Positions 1 through 9,256 of a DNA stretch of 64,000 nucleotides are shown here, piece after piece (within the stretch, counting starts at the first letter, position 1; the number at the start of each line of letters is the position of its first letter). The DNA is taken from NCBI GenBank assembly GCA_947498595.1, contig CANMKX010000012.1, forward strand, positions 56,950-120,949, read 5' to 3'. The translations under genes were made by a program, and so were the position numbers. The notes beneath the pieces were generated by a model that searched no databases, was not told the origin of the DNA, and worked only from the letters and a program-made list of their open reading frames with translations. The stretch is from an uncultured Aquimarina sp. (GTDB taxonomy: Bacteria; Bacteroidota; Bacteroidia; Flavobacteriales; Flavobacteriaceae).

Positions 1-2
1 TT

Positions 3-113
3 GATGGCACTAATACACATTCCTTAGCAACAAAAAGTGATATTCAAGTAGATCCTGTATATGCACCTATATTAGCTGAAAATGTAAGTACAATTTTTAC
101 TATAAATAACTAA
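3..113 (+). CDS. C-terminal end of a probable MbnP-like protein (partial)
   Basis: Only the last 36 codons are inside the window. The open frame runs from the left edge to TAA at 111-113 and ends ...ILAENVSTIFTINN. I infer an MbnP-like (copper-binding, beta-sandwich) protein mainly from context: the next gene, 10 bases downstream, is a di-haem cytochrome c peroxidase-like protein, and MbnP/MbnH-type pairs are known as neighbours. The visible tail alone does not prove the family. The frame is read in the same direction and is almost certainly co-transcribed with the next gene. Confidence 0.4.
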   Translation, partial: DGTNTHSLATKSDIQVDPVYAPILAENVSTIFTINN

Positions 114-123
114 TTTTTTTTCT

Positions 124-1170
124 TTGAAATTTATCGCATACATATTTGTCCTTTTTTTAGGTATTGGTTGTAGCTCTGATAAAGATGCATACGTTCCTAT
201 TTCAAAAAACCCTAAATTAGAATTTACAGTTCCGTCCAATTTTCCTGAACCAAGCTATAATATAGCATTAAATCATCCTACAGAAAAAGGATTCGAATTA
301 GGGAAAAAGCTTTTTTATGATGGCAAATTAGCTTCTGACGGTGTAGTTTCTTGTGGTTTTTGTCATATTCAAGATTTTGCCTTTACACATCATACTCATA
401 TTGTTAGTCATGGTGTTGATGGTGCTTTAGGAACTCGTAATGCACAACCTTTGCATAATCTTGCATTTCAAAATGAATTTACTTGGGATGGAGCTGCTAT
501 GCATTTAGATTTACAACCCATTATCCCTATTACTGCACCTGTTGAAATGAATGAAACATTTGCTAGTATTATTGATAAGCTGGGACAAGATGACACATAT
601 GTTGCTTTATTTTCTGAAGCCTTCGAAGATCAAAAAATATCCGCAGATAATATACTTAAAGCTTTATCTCAATTCATGATTATGATGATTTCTTCAGATT
701 CTAAATATGATAAAATAGAACGTAATGAAGGAGCTGTTTTTAATGAATCTGAAGCTAGAGGTTTAACTCTTTTTAATACAAAATGTGCCTCTTGCCATCA
801 AGGCACATTATTTACAGATCAATCATATCACAATAACGGCTTACCAATTGACCCAACATATAATGATGTAGGTCGTAAACGTATTACTGGACTTGATACA
901 GATCTTTATAAATTCAAGACTCCTAGTTTGCGAAATATCGAAGTTACCTTTCCGTATATGCATGATGGTCGCTTAAGAACCTTGCAAGATGTTCTTGATC
1001 ATTATAGTGATGGTATGGTTAATTCTGAAACATTAGATCCTATCTTTAAACAAAATAACATTGTAATAGGAATTCCTATGTCAGCATCAGAAAAAGAAGA
1101 TATTATCGCTTTTCTTAAAACTTTAACAGACGATAATTTTATCGCAGATGAACGTTTTTCTGAATTTTAA
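124..1170 (+). CDS. Di-haem cytochrome c peroxidase family lipoprotein (MauG/MbnH-like)
   Basis: A 348-residue periplasm-facing lipoprotein. The signal peptide ends in the lipobox LGIGC (Cys16). Two CxxCH haem-binding motifs are visible, CGFCH (Cys77-His81) and CASCH (Cys221-His225), the hallmark of bacterial di-haem cytochrome c peroxidases and of the MauG/MbnH branch, which oxidise partner proteins rather than simply removing peroxide. The start is a TTG at 124. It is chosen because no ATG lies before the hydrophobic signal sequence and the stop of the previous gene is 10 bases upstream. The close spacing suggests co-expression with the partial gene to the left. Peroxidase against protein-modifying role cannot be decided from sequence alone. 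Confidence 0.85.
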   Translation: MKFIAYIFVLFLGIGCSSDKDAYVPISKNPKLEFTVPSNFPEPSYNIALNHPTEKGFELGKKLFYDGKLASDGVVSCGFCHIQDFAFTHHTHIVSHGVDGALGTRNAQPLHNLAFQNEFTWDGAAMHLDLQPIIPITAPVEMNETFASIIDKLGQDDTYVALFSEAFEDQKISADNILKALSQFMIMMISSDSKYDKIERNEGAVFNESEARGLTLFNTKCASCHQGTLFTDQSYHNNGLPIDPTYNDVGRKRITGLDTDLYKFKTPSLRNIEVTFPYMHDGRLRTLQDVLDHYSDGMVNSETLDPIFKQNNIVIGIPMSASEKEDIIAFLKTLTDDNFIADERFSEF

Positions 1171-1261
1171 TATTTTTAAACAACTCATATTAAAAGCTGT
1201 TTATCATTAAATTCAATCTTACCATAAACTTTTCTTATATCTCCATATATTAGAATAATGT

Positions 1262-1300
1262 TAGGTTTTGTGCATAAAACCTACTTATGTAGTATATTTG
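1262..1300 (+). promoter_or_regulatory. Promoter of the suf genes with an overlapping palindrome
   Basis: A Bacteroidetes -7 element TATATTTG lies at 1293-1300, 35 bases before the IscA-type start codon. A TTG at 1268-1270 is a possible -33 element with a 22-base spacer. Overlapping the -33 position is an inverted repeat at 1262-1283 with 8-base arms (TAGGTTTT / AAAACCTA) and only one mismatched pair in the core. No T-run follows it, so an operator is more likely than a terminator. The bound factor is unknown. Confidence 0.55.
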
Positions 1301-1335
1301 CGCATAATTTAGAATTAATCTATTAACAATCAAGC

Positions 1336-1665
1336 ATGATAAAGGTTTCTGACATAGCAAAAAAGAAAATCATCGAGTTGATGAGTGATGATGGTTTTGA
1401 CTCTACCATAGACTTTGTAAGGGTTGGTGTTAAAAGTGGTGGATGCTCAGGCTTATCCTATGATTTAAAATTTGATAAAAATCAAAAAGAAGAAGATAAA
1501 GTTTTTGAAGATAATAATGTAAAAATTGTTGTTGACAAAAAAAGCTTCTTTTATTTAGTTGGGACTACTTTGGAATATTCTGGAGGTCTTAACGGAACAG
1601 GTTTTGTATTTAATAACCCCAATGCAAGTAGAACTTGTGGATGTGGTGAAAGTTTTTCACTATAA
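1336..1665 (+). CDS. Iron-sulfur cluster carrier, HesB/IscA/SufA family
   Basis: A 109-residue cytoplasmic A-type carrier that receives Fe-S clusters from the SUF scaffold and passes them to apo-proteins. The three conserved cluster-binding cysteines are visible: Cys37 in GGCSGLSYDL and Cys101 and Cys103 in the C-terminal TCGCGESF. Length fits the family (about 105-120). It is the first gene after a clear TAnnTTTG promoter and lies 41 bases before sufB, so it heads the SUF transcription unit. In the usual naming it could be called sufA or iscA; the sequence alone does not separate these. Confidence 0.95.
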   Translation: MIKVSDIAKKKIIELMSDDGFDSTIDFVRVGVKSGGCSGLSYDLKFDKNQKEEDKVFEDNNVKIVVDKKSFFYLVGTTLEYSGGLNGTGFVFNNPNASRTCGCGESFSL

Positions 1666-1706
1666 TTTTTAAATAAATATTCTGGATAATATTCAGAAGA
1701 AAGAAG

Positions 1707-3152
1707 ATGGCATATACTGAAGACGATTTAAAAAAAGAATTAGAGACTAAGGAATACGAATATGGATTTTATACTGATATAGAATCTGAAACATTTCCTG
1801 TAGGTTTAAATGAAGATATCGTTCGCGCAATTTCTAAGAAAAAAGAAGAACCAGAATGGATGACAGACTGGAGATTAGAAGCTTTTCGCGTTTGGAAAGA
1901 AATGGAAGAACCAGAATGGGCTAATGTAACTTATGACAAGCCTGATTTTCAAAATATATCATACTATTCTGCTCCTAATAAGAAGCCTAAATATAATAGT
2001 TTAGATGAAGTTGATCCAGAATTATTGGATACATTCAAAAAGCTTGGTATTTCATTAGATGAACAAAAGAAATTAGCTGGTGTTGCTGTAGATATTGTAA
2101 TGGATTCTGTATCTGTAGCTACTACATTTAAAGAAACATTAGCAGAGAAAGGAATTATATTTTGTTCGATTTCTGAAGCAATACAAGAACATCCAGAATT
2201 AGTAAAAAAACATTTAGGAACCATAGTTCCTACTAAAGATAATTTTTATGCAGCTTTAAACTCTGCTGTATTTAGTGATGGATCTTTTTGCTACATTCCT
2301 AAAGGTGTTCGTTGTCCAATGGAACTTTCTACATATTTTAGAATTAATCAAGCCGGTACAGGGCAATTTGAACGTACCTTAGTTGTAGCTGATGAAGGAA
2401 GTTATGTAAGTTATCTTGAAGGATGTACAGCTCCTTCTCGTGATGAAAATCAACTTCACGCAGCAGTAGTAGAATTAATCGCATTAGAAGATGCTGAAAT
2501 AAAATACTCTACTGTGCAAAATTGGTATCCAGGAAATTCTGAAGGAAAAGGTGGTGTATTTAATTTCGTAACTAAACGTGGTTTATGCGAGAAAAATGCT
2601 AAAATATCATGGACACAAGTAGAAACAGGATCAGCTGTTACTTGGAAATATCCATCTTGCGTTTTAAAGGGAGATAACTCAGTTGGAGAATTTTATTCAA
2701 TTGCAGTAACTAATAATTACCAGCAAGCTGATACAGGTACAAAAATGATTCATTTAGGAAAGAATACAAAAAGTACAATCATTTCTAAAGGAATATCTGC
2801 TGGTAGATCGCAAAATAGTTATCGAGGTTTAGTTCAGATCAATAGCAGAGCTAAAAATGCTCGTAACTTCTCACAATGTGATTCACTTCTAATGGGAGAT
2901 GAATGTGGTGCTCATACATTCCCATATATAGAAGCAAAAAATAAAACGGCTCAAATAGAACATGAGGCGACAACTAGTAAAATTGGTGAAGACCAAATTT
3001 TTTACTGTAATCAAAGGGGAATTGATACAGAAAAAGCAATTGCATTAATTGTAAATGGATTTAGTAAAGAAGTTCTTAATAAATTACCAATGGAATTTGC
3101 TGTAGAAGCGCAAAAACTTTTGGAAATTTCATTAGAAGGTTCTGTAGGATAA
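1707..3152 (+). CDS. sufB: Fe-S cluster assembly protein SufB
   Basis: A 481-residue SufB, the scaffold subunit of the SufBCD complex on which Fe-S clusters are built. Length and sequence are typical, including the core [14 protein letters not shown] and [20 protein letters not shown], the beta-helix region, and the C-terminal [21 protein letters not shown], which is shared with SufD and binds SufC. It starts 41 bases after the A-type carrier. In the usual operon sufC would follow directly, but here two lipoprotein genes are inserted before it. Confidence 0.98.
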   Translation: MAYTEDDLKKELETKEYEYGFYTDIESETFPVGLNEDIVRAISKKKEEPEWMTDWRLEAFRVWKEMEEPEWANVTYDKPDFQNISYYSAPNKKPKYNSLDEVDPELLDTFKKLGISLDEQKKLAGVAVDIVMDSVSVATTFKETLAEKGIIFCSISEAIQEHPELVKKHLGTIVPTKDNFYAALNSAVFSDGSFCYIPKGVRCPMELSTYFRINQAGTGQFERTLVVADEGSYVSYLEGCTAPSRDENQLHAAVVELIALEDAEIKYSTVQNWYPGNSEGKGGVFNFVTKRGLCEKNAKISWTQVETGSAVTWKYPSCVLKGDNSVGEFYSIAVTNNYQQADTGTKMIHLGKNTKSTIISKGISAGRSQNSYRGLVQINSRAKNARNFSQCDSLLMGDECGAHTFPYIEAKNKTAQIEHEATTSKIGEDQIFYCNQRGIDTEKAIALIVNGFSKEVLNKLPMEFAVEAQKLLEISLEGSVG

Positions 3153-3182
3153 ACAACTAAACTAACTCTCAATACAATTTAA

Positions 3183-4070
3183 ATGAAAAAAATAGTAGCA
3201 TTATCTATTTTAGCAATCAGTGTTATTTCTTGTAAAAAAGAAAACAAAGAAGCTGAAAAAAAGCAAGATGAAACAACTAATGTTGTTAATGTCATTCAAA
3301 AACCTGAAGTACGTTTATATACTTTTGATGGTGGTAACATTCAAGTTAATAACCTTAACCTTTTTGCTCAAGGAGATAAATACAAAGGTGATTCGTTAGT
3401 TTTAGCGGATGCTTTTTATGTAATAAAACACCCTAAAGGAAATTTATTATGGGATGCCGGACTACCTGAAAATTTAATTGGACAACCAGCTTATACATCC
3501 CCTGATGGTGCTTTTACTGTTACTAGAAAAGATTCTATTGTAAACCAATTAAAATCAATAGACTTAACTCCTAACGATATCAATTACATCGCTTTTTCTC
3601 ATATTCATTTTGATCATACAGGATCTGCAGATAAATTTGGAAACGCTACTTGGTTAGTACAATCCCCAGAATTTGATTTTTACAAAGGAGAGGAGATTAA
3701 AAATAATAGTCTTTATGCAACAACTGTATTAGACAAATTATCTGAAATAAATAAATTAAATGGAGATCACGATGTATTTGGTGATGGATCTGTTATTATC
3801 AAATCAATGCCAGGTCATACACCAGGTCATCAAGTATTATATTTAAATTTAACTAATAATGGTCCTATATTGCTTTCAGGAGATTTATATCACTTTAAAC
3901 AAAATAGAGCTGAAAAAATAGTACCTCAATTCAATTATAATGTTTCTGAAACAGACAAAAGTATTAAAGTTTTTGAAGATTTTGCAAAGCAAAACAATGC
4001 TAAGGTATACATACAACACGAAGTAAAAGATTTTGCTAAAATGCCTAAGGCACCTAAATATATGAACTAA
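3183..4070 (+). CDS. MBL-fold metallohydrolase lipoprotein
   Basis: A 295-residue exported lipoprotein (lipobox around ISC, Cys17) with the metallo-beta-lactamase fold. The metal-binding motif HIHFDH (His140, His142, Asp144, His145) is intact, and the downstream GHTPGH supplies a further ligand. The arrangement resembles the N-acyl-homoserine lactonase (AiiA/AttM-like) branch, so a lactonase or esterase activity is possible, but the substrate cannot be read from sequence. It sits between sufB and sufC, 30 bases after sufB, and is followed after 1 base by another lipoprotein gene. No functional link to Fe-S assembly is evident, so this looks like an insertion in the operon. Confidence 0.85.
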   Translation: MKKIVALSILAISVISCKKENKEAEKKQDETTNVVNVIQKPEVRLYTFDGGNIQVNNLNLFAQGDKYKGDSLVLADAFYVIKHPKGNLLWDAGLPENLIGQPAYTSPDGAFTVTRKDSIVNQLKSIDLTPNDINYIAFSHIHFDHTGSADKFGNATWLVQSPEFDFYKGEEIKNNSLYATTVLDKLSEINKLNGDHDVFGDGSVIIKSMPGHTPGHQVLYLNLTNNGPILLSGDLYHFKQNRAEKIVPQFNYNVSETDKSIKVFEDFAKQNNAKVYIQHEVKDFAKMPKAPKYMN

Positions 4071-4071
4071 G

Positions 4072-4503
4072 ATGAAAAAAACACTTTTAATTTTAGCCGT
4101 ACTTAGCTTAACAGTAATAGCTTGTAATAAAACAGAGAAAACTGAAAAAGTTACTGAAGAAATTGTAGTAACTCAAAATGATGAGTCTTTAACTTTCAAA
4201 GGAGATTTCATTTATACAAATGATGCAGCTGTTCTTAAAGGGAAAGACTTTATTTATGGAGTTAAACTTGATGAAAAAGCAAAAGAATTAGCCAGTAAAA
4301 CTACTCCTTTGCAACGTGAAGAATACGATATGGTTCCTGTTGTTATTAAAGGAAATTTAAAAGATAATCCTAATGAAGGATGGGAGCAAATCATTGAAAT
4401 TACTGAGATTGTAAAAGTAAATGTGCCAACATCAGAATTAGTTACTAAAATTAAATCTTCTACTACAGAAGGTAAAAATTCAGGAACAAAGCCTACTGAA
4501 TAA
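4072..4503 (+). CDS. Small lipoprotein of unknown function
   Basis: A 143-residue lipoprotein with lipobox VIAC (Cys18), a Lys/Glu/Thr-rich linker, then a compact domain (about 40-125) of beta-strand-like segments including DMVPVVIKGNL and EGWEQIIEITEIVKV. This pattern is reminiscent of small OB-like domains such as the C-terminal part of NlpE, but I cannot confirm that. It starts one base after the stop of the MBL lipoprotein, so the two are translationally close and probably work together at the periplasmic face of a membrane. Confidence 0.7.
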   Translation: MKKTLLILAVLSLTVIACNKTEKTEKVTEEIVVTQNDESLTFKGDFIYTNDAAVLKGKDFIYGVKLDEKAKELASKTTPLQREEYDMVPVVIKGNLKDNPNEGWEQIIEITEIVKVNVPTSELVTKIKSSTTEGKNSGTKPTE

Positions 4504-4571
4504 AAATTAACAGGCTATTATCAATAAAGAATAATAATCCTATTGTAAAAGGGATACAACGATAGATTAAA

Positions 4572-5324
4572 ATGTTAGAAATAAAGGATATCCACGCAAG
4601 TGTAGAAGGAAAAGAGATTTTAAAAGGTCTTAACCTAAAAGTAAATGCAGGAGAGGTTCATGCTATTATGGGACCAAATGGTGCTGGAAAAAGTACTTTA
4701 GCTAGTGTTATCGCTGGTAAAGAAGATTACGAAGTTACTCAAGGTAATATCCTATTAGAAGGAGAAGATATTGAAGAACTAGCTATCGAAGAACGTGCTC
4801 ATAAAGGTATTTTCTTATCATTTCAGTATCCTGTAGAAATTCCTGGAGTTAGTGTTACTAACTTCATGAAAACTGCTATTAATGAAACACGTAAAGCAAA
4901 AGGCTTAGAAGAAATGCCTGCTAAGGATATGCTTAAAATGATTCGTGAAAAATCTGAATTATTAGAAATCGATCGTAAATTCTTATCTCGTTCTCTTAAT
5001 GAAGGATTTTCTGGAGGAGAAAAGAAACGTAATGAGATCTTTCAAATGGCTATGCTAGAGCCAAAATTAGCTATTTTGGATGAAACTGATTCTGGATTAG
5101 ATATAGATGCCTTACGTATTGTTGCTAACGGTGTTAATAAACTAAAAACAAAAGAGAATGCTGTAATTGTTATTACACATTATCAACGTTTATTAGATTA
5201 TATTGTTCCTGATTTTGTACACGTATTACACAATGGGAAAATTGTAAAATCTGGTACAAAAGAATTAGCCTTAGAATTAGAAGAAAAAGGATACGATTGG
5301 ATTAAAGAAGAAGTAAAAGGATAA
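4572..5324 (+). CDS. sufC: Fe-S cluster assembly ATPase SufC
   Basis: A 250-residue ABC-type ATPase of the SufBCD complex. Walker A is GPNGAGKST (about 34-42), the family signature FSGGEKKRNEIFQM follows in the middle, then Walker B with AILDETDSGLDIDAL and the switch His in VITHYQR. SufC is cytoplasmic and its ATP hydrolysis drives the conformational changes in SufB and SufD. It is separated from sufB by about 1.4 kb holding two lipoprotein genes. sufD starts two bases after its stop. Confidence 0.98.
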   Translation: MLEIKDIHASVEGKEILKGLNLKVNAGEVHAIMGPNGAGKSTLASVIAGKEDYEVTQGNILLEGEDIEELAIEERAHKGIFLSFQYPVEIPGVSVTNFMKTAINETRKAKGLEEMPAKDMLKMIREKSELLEIDRKFLSRSLNEGFSGGEKKRNEIFQMAMLEPKLAILDETDSGLDIDALRIVANGVNKLKTKENAVIVITHYQRLLDYIVPDFVHVLHNGKIVKSGTKELALELEEKGYDWIKEEVKG

Positions 5325-5326
5325 AA

Positions 5327-6640
5327 ATGGAATTAAAAGATAAATTAGTATCCTCATTTTTAGCTTTTGAAAATACAATCGATGTAGATTCATCTGTACA
5401 CGATATTCGTAGCGAAGCTATCAAGAGATTTGAAATGCAAGGTTTTCCTTCAAAAAAGGAAGAAGCATGGAAATACACTTCTTTAAAAAATGTTTTAAAA
5501 CATGATTATAGCATTTTCCCAAAAGAAGGGAATGCTATAGAATTTAAAGATGTAAAGAAGTATTTCATTCACGATATAGATACTTATAAAATTGTATTTA
5601 TTGATGGTATGTATTCATCTCATTTGTCTGAAACTACTCATGATAAAATAGATGTTTGCTTAATGTCTTCCGCTTTAACGAATGATAAATACAAAGCTGT
5701 TATTGATAATTACTTCAATAAAGTTGCTAAAGAAGATGGATTAACATCCTTAAATACTGCTTTTTCAAAAGAAGGTGCATATATCCATATTTCTAAGAAT
5801 CAATTAGCTGATAAGCCTATACAAATTTTACATTTTTCAACAGGAAGTGAAGCTGCGCAAATGTTGCAACCTCGTAATCTTATTGTTGTAGATGAAAATT
5901 CTCATGTTCAAATTATCGAGCGTCATCAAAGTTTAACTAATAATCCTGTACTAACTAACTCTGTTACAGAAATTTTTGCTGATAAAAGAGCTATTGTAGA
6001 TTATTATAAAATTCAAAATGACAATGAAAATGCTTCATTAATCGATAATACTTATATAGAGCAACAAGGACAAAGTATCGTTTCTGTTCATACTTTTGCT
6101 TTTGGAGGTAATATCACTAGAAATAATTTAAATTTCTATCAAAAAGGTGAAGGTATTGATTCTATCCTTAATGGTATTACTATTATTGAAGAGAAGCAAC
6201 ATGTAGATCATTATACATTAGTACATCATACAGAACCTAATTGTGAAAGTCATCAAGATTACAAAGGTATTTTTGATGAAAAAGCAACAGGAGTTTTTAA
6301 TGGTAAAATTATTGTTAATAAAGAAGCTCAGAAAACAAATGCTTTTCAATCTAATAATAATATCCTTTTAAGCGATAAAGCTACAATAAACTCGAAACCT
6401 CAATTAGAAATTTTTGCAGACGATGTTAAATGTTCTCATGGTTGTACTATTGGGCAATTAGATGATAGTGCATTATTCTATATGCGTGCGAGAGGTATTG
6501 GTGAAAAAGAAGCAAAAGCTTTACTAATGTATGCTTTTGCTAATAATGTTTTAGAAAGCGTTAAAATACCTCAACTCAAATCTAGAATTAATAAACTAAT
6601 TGCAACAAAACTTAACGTAGATATTGGTTTTGATCTATAA
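5327..6640 (+). CDS. sufD: Fe-S cluster assembly protein SufD
   Basis: A 437-residue SufD, paralogous to SufB and its partner in the SufBC2D scaffold. The N-terminal helical region contains FPSKKEEAWKYTSLK, the classic SufD start, and the C-terminal KCSHGCTIGQLDDSALFYMRARGI is the conserved SufC-interacting region. It follows sufC by two bases, so translational coupling is likely. A hairpin terminator lies about 40 bases downstream, ending this part of the SUF unit. Confidence 0.97.
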   Translation: MELKDKLVSSFLAFENTIDVDSSVHDIRSEAIKRFEMQGFPSKKEEAWKYTSLKNVLKHDYSIFPKEGNAIEFKDVKKYFIHDIDTYKIVFIDGMYSSHLSETTHDKIDVCLMSSALTNDKYKAVIDNYFNKVAKEDGLTSLNTAFSKEGAYIHISKNQLADKPIQILHFSTGSEAAQMLQPRNLIVVDENSHVQIIERHQSLTNNPVLTNSVTEIFADKRAIVDYYKIQNDNENASLIDNTYIEQQGQSIVSVHTFAFGGNITRNNLNFYQKGEGIDSILNGITIIEEKQHVDHYTLVHHTEPNCESHQDYKGIFDEKATGVFNGKIIVNKEAQKTNAFQSNNNILLSDKATINSKPQLEIFADDVKCSHGCTIGQLDDSALFYMRARGIGEKEAKALLMYAFANNVLESVKIPQLKSRINKLIATKLNVDIGFDL

Positions 6641-6677
6641 ATAACATTAATACATATTTGGTATTATACAAATAATA

Positions 6678-6709
6678 AGAGGCTATAGTTGTAACTATAG
6701 TCTCTTTTT
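6678..6709 (+). terminator. Terminator after sufD
   Basis: Stem-loop with arms AGAG-G-CTATAGTT and AACTATAG-T-CTCT (one G-T pair), two-base loop, followed by a T-run. It marks the end of the sufD transcript. Confidence 0.75.
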
Positions 6710-6878
6710 AATTTTATAGAATTCTATTGTTAATTACGTTAACAATTACACAAAAAAAAGCATTTTTTTTACAGTTTTACCACAAAAACATATTAATAAG
6801 CTGTTAAAATAGTATCACTTTGATAATTACATCATGGTTTTCTCGTTTCTATCTTCACACAAACCAAATTTTATAATT

Positions 6879-7865
6879 ATGAAAAAATTAATGCTTAGCG
6901 TTGCTACACTAGCAATGATTGTCGCCTCTTGTTCAAAAGACGCAGATATCGTTGAAGATAACGCAATCACAGAAACTGAAATAACTGAAACTGATAACCA
7001 GTCAAAATCTAGACGTTGTTATTCTGCTGAAGTTTATGAAAAACAAATAAGTCAACGTCCAGAAATTCTTAAAAACTTAGAATTAATAGAGGCAAACGCA
7101 AAACAGTACCTTAAAAACTCAAATCAAAAAGCTGCTTCTGTAGTTACAATTCCTGTATATGTTCATGTATTATATAGAACCAATCGAGAAAACATTAGCT
7201 TATCACAAATTAATTCTCAAATTGATGTTCTAAATGAAGATTTTAGAAGAACAAATTCTGATGCAAATCGAGTTCCTTCTCAATTCGCGAATTTAGCTGC
7301 TGATACTCAAGTACAATTTAGATTAGTAGATGTAGATAGAAGACGTACTTCTAGAAGATCATGGGATCCAAATAGAGAACGTATGAAATTCGCTAGTCAA
7401 GGTGGAATTAATGCTGTTGACCCTACAAATTATTTAAACATCTGGATTTGTAATATTCAAGGTGGTACATTAGGATATGCATATCTTCCTGGTACGGCAC
7501 CAACACAAGGACATGATGGTGTAGTTATAGGGCCACAATACTTTGGTACAACAGGATCTGTATCTGCTCCATTTAACCTAGGTAGAACGGCAACACACGA
7601 AGTAGGTCACTATTTAAACCTTAGACATATTTGGGGTAATGGCGGATGTAACGTTGATGATCGTGTAGCAGATACTCCTGTATCTAGTACAGCTAATTAT
7701 GGATGTCCATCATTTCCTACTACACACTGCGGTACAACAGATATGACAATGAATTATATGGACTATGTTGATGATAGATGTATGTACATGTTTACCGAAG
7801 GTCAAAAATCACGTATGAGAGCTGTATTAGCATCTAATGGTTTTAGAGCTGAATTAGTACGATAA
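6879..7865 (+). CDS. Secreted zinc metalloprotease lipoprotein, M43 (pappalysin/cytophagalysin) family
   Basis: A 328-residue exported protease. An in-frame ATG exists 45 bases upstream (6834), but the signal sequence MKKLMLSVATLAMIVASC begins at 6879, so I use that start. The lipobox places Cys18 at the membrane. The metzincin-like zinc motif HEVGHYLNLRH (His240, His244, His250) and a downstream MNYMDY Met-turn define family M43. The region between lipobox and catalytic domain is a short Thr/Glu-rich pro-segment. It has no T9SS sorting domain. It sits between sufD and sufS with its own terminator, so it is an independent unit inserted in the SUF region. Confidence 0.9.
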   Translation: MKKLMLSVATLAMIVASCSKDADIVEDNAITETEITETDNQSKSRRCYSAEVYEKQISQRPEILKNLELIEANAKQYLKNSNQKAASVVTIPVYVHVLYRTNRENISLSQINSQIDVLNEDFRRTNSDANRVPSQFANLAADTQVQFRLVDVDRRRTSRRSWDPNRERMKFASQGGINAVDPTNYLNIWICNIQGGTLGYAYLPGTAPTQGHDGVVIGPQYFGTTGSVSAPFNLGRTATHEVGHYLNLRHIWGNGGCNVDDRVADTPVSSTANYGCPSFPTTHCGTTDMTMNYMDYVDDRCMYMFTEGQKSRMRAVLASNGFRAELVR

Positions 7866-7896
7866 ACAAATAACCCCCTACCCATATTTTTTTATT

Positions 7897-7930
7897 AAAA
7901 GAGGTGCTTTTTAAGTGTCTCTTTTTATTT
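7897..7930 (+). terminator. Terminator after the M43 protease gene
   Basis: A 13-bp stem with three G-U pairs (left arm AAAAGAGGTGCTT, right arm AAGTGTCTCTTTT), TTT loop and a T-run. Confidence 0.6.
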
Positions 7931-7985
7931 AGAATCAAATTTATAAGATTCCTTAAAACCCTCTATTAATCAATTTTCAATATCG

Positions 7986-7993
7986 TAACTTTG
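7986..7993 (+). promoter_or_regulatory. -7 promoter element before sufS
   Basis: TAACTTTG matches the Bacteroidetes TAnnTTTG consensus, 22 bases before the sufS start. No clear TTG is seen at -33. Confidence 0.6.
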
Positions 7994-8015
7994 CTCTATT
8001 GAAAAAGATTGAACA

Positions 8016-9230
8016 ATGTTAGACATACAAAAAATAAGAGAGGATTTTCCTATTCTAAAAAGAACTGTAAATGGAAAACCTTTAGTTTATTTCGATAATG
8101 CGGCAACATCGCAAACTCCTACTGTAGTTATTGATGCTATTGTAGATTATTATACAACATATAATGCAAATATTCATAGAGGCGTTCATACTCTTTCTCA
8201 AGAAGCTACAGATGCCTATGAAATTGCAAGAAAAAAGATACAAGCTCATTTTAATGCTAAAGAGTCTCATGAAATTATTTTGACTTCAGGGACAACACAT
8301 AGTATTAATATTATTGCTACAGGTTTTACTTCATTGTTACAAAAAGATGATGAAATCATTGTTTCTGCTATGGAACATCATTCTAACATCGTACCTTGGC
8401 AAATGCTATGTGAACGTACAGGTGCAATACTAAAAGTAATTCCGATGAATCAAGAAGGAGAATTACGTATGGATGTATATGATGATTTATTATCTCAAAA
8501 AACAAAACTTGTTTTCACAAATCACATTTCTAACGCACTAGGTACTATCAATCCTATTGAAGAAATTATTTCCAAAGCGCATCAATATGGTGCAGCTGTT
8601 CTTATTGATGGAGCGCAATCTTGTCCACATATAAAACCCGATGTACAGGTTTTGGATGTTGATTTTTATGTTGCCTCTGCTCATAAACTATGTGGACCAA
8701 CAGGAGTAGGTTTATTATATGGAAAAGAAGAATGGCTAAATAAACTTCCTCCATATCAAGGAGGTGGAGAAATGATTGATCAAGTAACTTTTGAAAAGAC
8801 TACCTATGCAGGATTACCTCATAAATTTGAAGCTGGTACTCCTAATATCTGTGGTGGTATTGCTTTTGGAGTTGCTCTTGATTATATGAATAGTATCGGT
8901 TTTGAAGCTATTGCAGCTTATGAAAATGAGTTACTAGAATATGGTACACAAAAATTATTAGAAATCGAAGGTTTAAAAATATATGGAACTGCAAAACAAA
9001 AAACCTCTGTAATTTCTTTCAATATTGATTCTATACATCCATACGATATTGGCTCTATTGTTGATAAATTAGGAGTAGCAGTACGTACAGGACATCATTG
9101 TGCACAACCAATTATGGATTTTTATAAAATACCTGGAACTGTTCGTGCTTCATTTGCTTTTTATAATACTAAAGAAGAAATTGACCTTTTAGTCGATGCT
9201 GTTAAAAGAGCAAAAATGATGCTTAGTTAA
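8016..9230 (+). CDS. sufS: Cysteine desulfurase SufS
   Basis: A 404-residue PLP enzyme that takes sulfur from L-cysteine as a persulfide and hands it to SufE for Fe-S assembly. The PLP lysine is Lys224 in ASAHKLCGPTG, and the persulfide-forming cysteine is Cys362 in RTGHHCAQP, a context typical of group II desulfurases (SufS/CsdA). Length fits the family. It has its own promoter element at 7986-7993. A DUF4377 lipoprotein gene separates it from sufE. Confidence 0.97.
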   Translation: MLDIQKIREDFPILKRTVNGKPLVYFDNAATSQTPTVVIDAIVDYYTTYNANIHRGVHTLSQEATDAYEIARKKIQAHFNAKESHEIILTSGTTHSINIIATGFTSLLQKDDEIIVSAMEHHSNIVPWQMLCERTGAILKVIPMNQEGELRMDVYDDLLSQKTKLVFTNHISNALGTINPIEEIISKAHQYGAAVLIDGAQSCPHIKPDVQVLDVDFYVASAHKLCGPTGVGLLYGKEEWLNKLPPYQGGGEMIDQVTFEKTTYAGLPHKFEAGTPNICGGIAFGVALDYMNSIGFEAIAAYENELLEYGTQKLLEIEGLKIYGTAKQKTSVISFNIDSIHPYDIGSIVDKLGVAVRTGHHCAQPIMDFYKIPGTVRASFAFYNTKEEIDLLVDAVKRAKMMLS

Positions 9231-9256
9231 AATCAAACCATTATAAAAATCACTTT

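Noticed and set aside
6834..6878. Earlier ATG for the M43 protease
   Set aside because: The signal peptide with lipobox begins exactly at 6879; the extension would precede it with a polar stretch.
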